Shown piece after piece: positions 59,791 to 64,000 of a stretch of 64,000 nt of DNA (its first letter is position 1; every line of letters starts with the position of its first letter). Source of the DNA: Neospora caninum Liverpool. Lineage: Eukaryota; Apicomplexa; Conoidasida; Eucoccidiorida; Sarcocystidae. Both the position numbers and the translations under genes were made by a program. The notes under the pieces were generated by a model. The model ran no database searches. It was not told the origin of the DNA and was given only the letters and a program-made list of their open reading frames with translations. The stretch spans positions 806,001 through 870,000 of the forward strand of contig NC_018397.1 in NCBI RefSeq assembly GCF_000208865.1, in the 5' to 3' direction.

Positions 59791-61457
59791 TATGAAGGGA
59801 GAGAGACGCACACGTAGACTTAAGTAGACATATATATATATATAGAGAGAGAGAGATACAGATATACCTATATATCTGTGTAGCTGTGCCTGCTTTCTGG
59901 TCTTTGCCTCTCATGCTTACCCCGTCGAGTGCAGCCTGGCCGTAACAGCGCCGAGTCACAGGCAGCTCCTCCAGGAGGCGCCTGTTGAATCGCCCGAGAC
60001 GCTCCAAAAATTCTTGAGAGAACGTCGACTGAAAAAGGACAAACGAGAAAAACCCAGAGGAAATCGAAGAATAGAAGAGCAGTCCTGAACCACCGACATA
60101 AGGACATATATATATATATATATATGCATTTGCGGCGATATATGTACCTACATCTATATTTGTATATCTGTGCATGCGTGAATGCGCATCTGTCGATATA
60201 CATATGTATAGTATGCATCCCTCTCCATGTATACCATGTGCATGTGTGTACGTATCAAAATATAGATATGTAGATGTAGATGCTTAGAGACATGGATCGG
60301 GGTCTGCCTCTGTGTGCTGATGAGGGAGGAGGTAATCAGGAACCCCGAGGAAGAAAGCGCGCGTTTCCCAGAAGCAAAAAATGGAAAGAAAGCTGACAGA
60401 AGACCGGTGTGTCCTCTTTTACGCCGACTAGCGAGCAGAGGAACCGAAAAAAGAGAGCTCCGCGTTTTCACGAGCTGCCACGCGAAGGCGTCGACGCGAC
60501 GACGCGCCTTTCGCCCTCTCACCTGTATGTACACCCCGGCGGAAGACCTCTTGATGTCTCCGATTTCGCGCGCATATCGCGAAGGCAGCGGCTCGTAGAC
60601 GACTAGCCAGTTGTTCTCGCGAGCCCAGGGGACCAAGTAGTTCAGCACGCAGCTCTGCAAGAACAAGCGAGACCCAGCGCCGAGACGACAGTTGCGACAC
60701 CCGGACGCGAACATTGCGCGGGACTGCCGCCCACCCGCCTCGTCCCCTCTCGGCGCCTTCTCCGCTTTCACAGGGTCTCGCAGAAAGTAACAAAGGAGAC
60801 AGAGAGACAGAGAGACACGGGGAAACCCTCACCTTGCCGACGCCTCGGTGGCCGTCCAGAAGGAAACCTCGTTGCACCGCATCGACACTGAAGTCGTCTT
60901 CTCGCAATTGAGAGAGACGCCCTCTCCACGCGTCTTCTGGCCCCCGCGTTGTCGAACTCTCTTCGCGCAGAACCGCCTCACGCACGTCTCGATCGCCTTC
61001 ACGTTCCCCCTTATTCTCTCTCTTGTTCTCTCCCTTGTTCTCTCTCTTGTTCTCTCCCTTGTTCTCTCCCTTGTTCTCTCCCTTGTTCTCTCTCTTGTTC
61101 TCTCCCTTGTTCTCTCCCTTGTTCTCTCGCGCGTCTCTGTCTGCATCGCCTCGCGTTTTTTTCGCGCTTTTTCCGGGCCACCTTTCTTCTCCGCAGTTGC
61201 CTTCGCTCGACAATGTGCGTTCCCGCGCACGTCGGGCCACGCGAGTGAAAGCCCTGGAGTCGTGCACTCGCGCATAATGTTCCAGTTGCATCTGCAGCTC
61301 CAGCGTCGCCTTGCGCAGCATCACGCCGATGGGACTCGTCGCCGACGGAATCATCTCGACATCACGAGAAAGTTCACCTAAAGATTTTCAAAAACACTCT
61401 CCTCGCGGCTTGGTCTACCGAAAACCCAAATCCACTGCCCTATCTGCCTGTATATAT

Positions 61458-61496
<39 letters not shown>

Positions 61497-62942
61497 TGCT
61501 TGTATATGTATGGATGGGTTGCCACAGCTACATGTAAATACACACACGGGAAGAGATATGCAGAGAGACTGCAGCGAAGCGTGAGATCTCGAAACCGCGG
61601 ACCAGAATCCACAACTCCCAACATGCAAGAAACACATACCCACACAGACCAATACATCATCTGTAATCCCACGTGCGCAAGTAGAATTATGTCTTCACAC
61701 GCATATATATATATATATATATATATATGGACACGTATGCATATATGTGTCCAGCGGAAACTTGGTGGAGGGAAAATTCCTCTTTTTGATGCAAACGGCT
61801 TGAGTTTGTCTCCGTGTTTGCCACGAGTTCCCGCTTTTTTCACCTGCAAGGCCCTCTGGAAGCAGTTCGACGAGTCGGTGTCTGTCGAACAGTCTGAAAC
61901 GACCGACGTCTTCAACACCAATGCCGCCGACGTCCTCTCTCTCTCCTCTTTCTTCTCTCTCGTCTCTGTCTGCTTCCTCCTCTTCTCGCTCTTCTCGTGT
62001 GTCTCTTCCGCTTCGTCTCTCGAATCGGCTGCAGTGCTCCAAAACGGGCATGCAGACTCCGACGGGGTCAAGGAAGAGAAAAGGTTGTTGCACAGGCCTG
62101 TCTGGTTTTTTTTCGAGGCCGTTGGGTCCGGAGCCGGAGAGGGCGAGTGCCGCCGCACGGCTGACGTTTGCGGGATCGAACGGGAGACTGGAGAGGAGGA
62201 CCGGGAAGTGGTCCGGGAGGTTCCGCTTTCTTCCCGCCTTCTCTGCATGCAGCCCCGTGCTCGCGCGCGAAGGCTCGCCGTCGGCAGGCGCTGAAGCCTC
62301 GCTCTCCGCATGCAGAGAAGAAAGGGGAGCGGCGACGCGCCTTTTCTCTGCGTCGGTCGCCGTCGTGCGAGAAGAGCGCGCGGGGACATCGAAGTCCGAG
62401 CGCGAGGAGAAGGCGCGCCGAGCAGAGGACGCAGAAGACGCCGGCGAGGAGTGCACGCAGACGCGGCGAATCACTGGAGAGGCGAGAGCGGCGACGCCGC
62501 GAGCGGGGTTCCCGTGTCCGCTCGACAGCCGCACAGGGGCGGGACTGGAGAGGGAGGTGGGGAAGCCTCGTAGAAAGACGCAGGACGAAGAAAAGGAAGA
62601 CGAGAAAGTAAGGGAAGAGGAGCGCGCGGACTCCGCGTGGCGCGGCGAGAAGGCGGGGAGTTGCGATGGAAGAGGAAAGGGAAAAAACTGTCGAGAAGAC
62701 GCGCCGCAGAGTCGGGTTCTCGATTCGTGGAGAGAACAGCGTTTGACGGGATCGCCAGCCCTCCACCTGCCGCTCGCGTCGTGCGGTGGAGGGGGAGAAG
62801 CGATTGGCCGGGAAGAAAGAGAAAGCACTGGAGCCAGGCGGTTTTGCGCCTTCCCCCGACGCGAGAGGCGAAGCGCCGAGCCTCGAAGGCGGTTCACCAT
62901 CTTTCGGCCAGAAAGAACCCAGATGCCTCGAAAAAGCTGCAT
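57401..62942 (-). CDS. mS29: Mitochondrial small-ribosomal-subunit protein mS29 (DAP3 family GTPase)
   Basis: Twelve exons: 62942-61844, 61377-60833, 60654-60523, 60028-59921, 59569-59408, 58935-58853, 58745-58606, 58313-58170, 58056-58015, 57947-57875, 57642-57512, 57453-57401 (903 aa; phases 1, 0, 0, 0, 0, 2, 1, 1, 1, 2, 1). Landmarks: the P-loop FLLDGHRGVGKS split by an intron (about 542-549), NYLVPWARENNWLVVYEPLP, LVNVLIAVDEWNECFPV, GGARLRICATSWRRSN, PELLGVR, and SPLEFANFVAYYHKKKIL, in the order of human DAP3 (mS29). The protein sits in the head of the mitoribosomal small subunit. The N-terminus is a very long, Ser/Arg/Ala-rich, acid-poor leader (MQLFRGIWVLSGRKMVNRLR), consistent with mitochondrial import, and exon 2 carries an ENKG repeat. 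The last exon is the least certain: it is placed by phase only, adds 17 residues, and true C-terminal helices might lie elsewhere. Confidence 0.9.
59757..59787. repeat. (TA)n repeat in mS29 intron 4
   Basis: About fifteen AT units. Similar runs lie at 60105-60125 (intron 3) and at 61451-61492 and 61706-61729 (intron 1), so several mS29 introns carry a TA microsatellite. Confidence 0.9.
61010..61128 (-). repeat. 12-bp coding minisatellite in mS29 exon 2
   Basis: About ten units of a 12-bp repeat (plus strand TTGTTCTCTCCC or TTGTTCTCTCTC) encode ENKG or ENKR tetrapeptides on the minus strand. The array sits between the targeting leader and the GTPase domain, in frame, and makes a highly charged linker. 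Confidence 0.93.
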
Positions 62943-64000
62943 GCAGGCAGCCGCAAGAAAGCGCGAGGCGCTGCCTCAACCCCAGACACTTCCTGCAAAA
63001 CCTGTGTTGTTCCCGAGACCCACGCCTCTCTCTCCAGATCAACGGAGACGCAAAGGCCACGGCGATTTGGAACAAGACATGGAGAGCGGGAAAAAAGTGG
63101 AGGGGAAAAGCTACCGGGCGTCTCGCTGCAGGAGACCTACGCCATGCGCTATTCTTCTGAAGGATCCCAGCGCCGCTGCGTTGACATCGTGAGTAGCCGC
63201 TCCCTGTTGAGGACACCAACTCGCTGGCCTGCCTGGGGGCCAAGGAAAGAAGAAAAGGTGGGGAGCCTCGGCCTAGCGAGAGATCGCGTGGCGCTTGACC
63301 GACAGGGGGGGGGGAGGGGTTGGTGCAGGAAAGACAGGGCGAGGGACGCGCGAGGCGGCGACTCCGGCAGGACGACTATTCCTTTGGACAACGTGAAGGC
63401 CTGTCGACCGGATTTGCGAGGAGTTGGGGAACCCCGTGGGAATCAAAAACGGCGCGAGAACTCGGCATGCTTGGTGTCTCGGCAGGAAAGCAAACGCGAG
63501 CTTGGGTCGGGTTCCACTGGTTGTTTTTTGAGAAGAAAAGGCGCCTTCTGCCCGCGGGCTTCTGCGGCGATGCGGCCGGAAGAAGGAAGCGCGTTCGCTA
63601 GCGCCCGCCTCAGAAACGCGTCGACTCTCGCGTGTTTTGGAGAGGCACGTGCTGCAGCCGCAGTCAGCCTCAAGCACACAACGACGACGTCTGTGTGTTT
63701 CTCGCGATTTCCGTCTGGTTTCGGCTAACGCGCAAAAACGTCAGAAAGACTCGGCCGCTGTGGGTCACGCCTCTGCGAGAGCAACGCGGCAGCGACAGGA
63801 GCGAGAGAGGAAAAAAGGCAGGGACGAGAAAATGCCAGGAAAACGCGAGAGAGGAAGCGACGGAGACGAGAAAGACATGAGGTTTGAACTCTGCAAGGAA
63901 GCGCCCATCCAGCGAGGCAAAATCGCCGTGGTAAAACGATGCATGCACACGCTCGAGACACATGCATTGCATCGCCGGGCGCAGCCACCGGAAACAGAAA
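62943..64000. other. Upstream region of mS29 to window end
   Basis: Expected promoter and 5' UTR of mS29 on the minus strand. A plus-strand frame of over 360 codons crosses 62637-63728 but begins at GTG, covers part of mS29 exon 1 and is Arg/Lys/Glu-rich without motifs, as the complement of a Ser/Arg/Pro-rich coding strand would be. Nothing else is recognised. Confidence 0.45.

Noticed and set aside
62637..63728. Plus-strand frame of 363 codons
   Set aside because: GTG start and it is largely the complement of mS29 exon 1 and its upstream region.

Overview
The window is nuclear DNA of a eukaryote, most likely a tissue-cyst coccidian (Toxoplasma gondii or a close relative such as Hammondia or Neospora). 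This rests on moderately GC-rich DNA, many short GT-AG introns, long Ser/Pro/Ala- or Glu-rich insertions inside conserved enzymes, pyrimidine- and TA-type microsatellites in introns and flanks, secretory proteins with no wide homology, and the apicomplexan short form of the actin regulator CAP. There are no operons, ribosome binding sites, CRISPR arrays or tRNA/rRNA genes that I could support. Gene models were built by hand from reading frame, splice consensus, intron phase and family alignment.

Layout. 2.5-7.7 kb (+): a large secreted protein with an acidic coiled region, seven 18-residue repeats, Cys-rich segments, one sushi/CCP domain and a hydrophobic C-terminus. 9.2-19.7 kb: a small secreted protein (-), CAP (-), a Ubc variant of the Mms2/Uev1 family (-), a doubtful small ORF (-), a doubtful exon cluster (+) and a single-pass secretory protein (-). 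19.7-26.1 kb: about 6.3 kb without a recognisable gene. 26.1-29.8 kb (-): a seven-exon protein with two RRMs. 33.1-34.2 kb (+): oligoribonuclease with a long, probably organelle-targeting N-terminus. 35.4-38.1 kb (-): a METTL13/EEF1AKMT4-type methyltransferase. 43.5-46.8 kb (-): a long-chain acyl-CoA synthetase. 50.9-55.8 kb (+): PIG-M, the first GPI mannosyltransferase, in nine exons. 57.4-62.9 kb (-): mitoribosomal protein mS29/DAP3 in twelve exons.

The genes are not a pathway cluster. They are housekeeping genes (actin turnover, ubiquitin signalling, RNA binding and decay, translation-factor methylation, lipid activation, GPI synthesis, mitochondrial translation) mixed with parasite-specific secretory genes. 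The main points for a second look are three candidate GC-AG introns, one of which splits the sushi domain; a pair of diverged about 100-bp elements, one starting at the first PIG-M intron, that may be nuclear copies of mitochondrial DNA; coding minisatellites in the sushi-domain protein and in mS29; and the gene-free 6.3 kb block.
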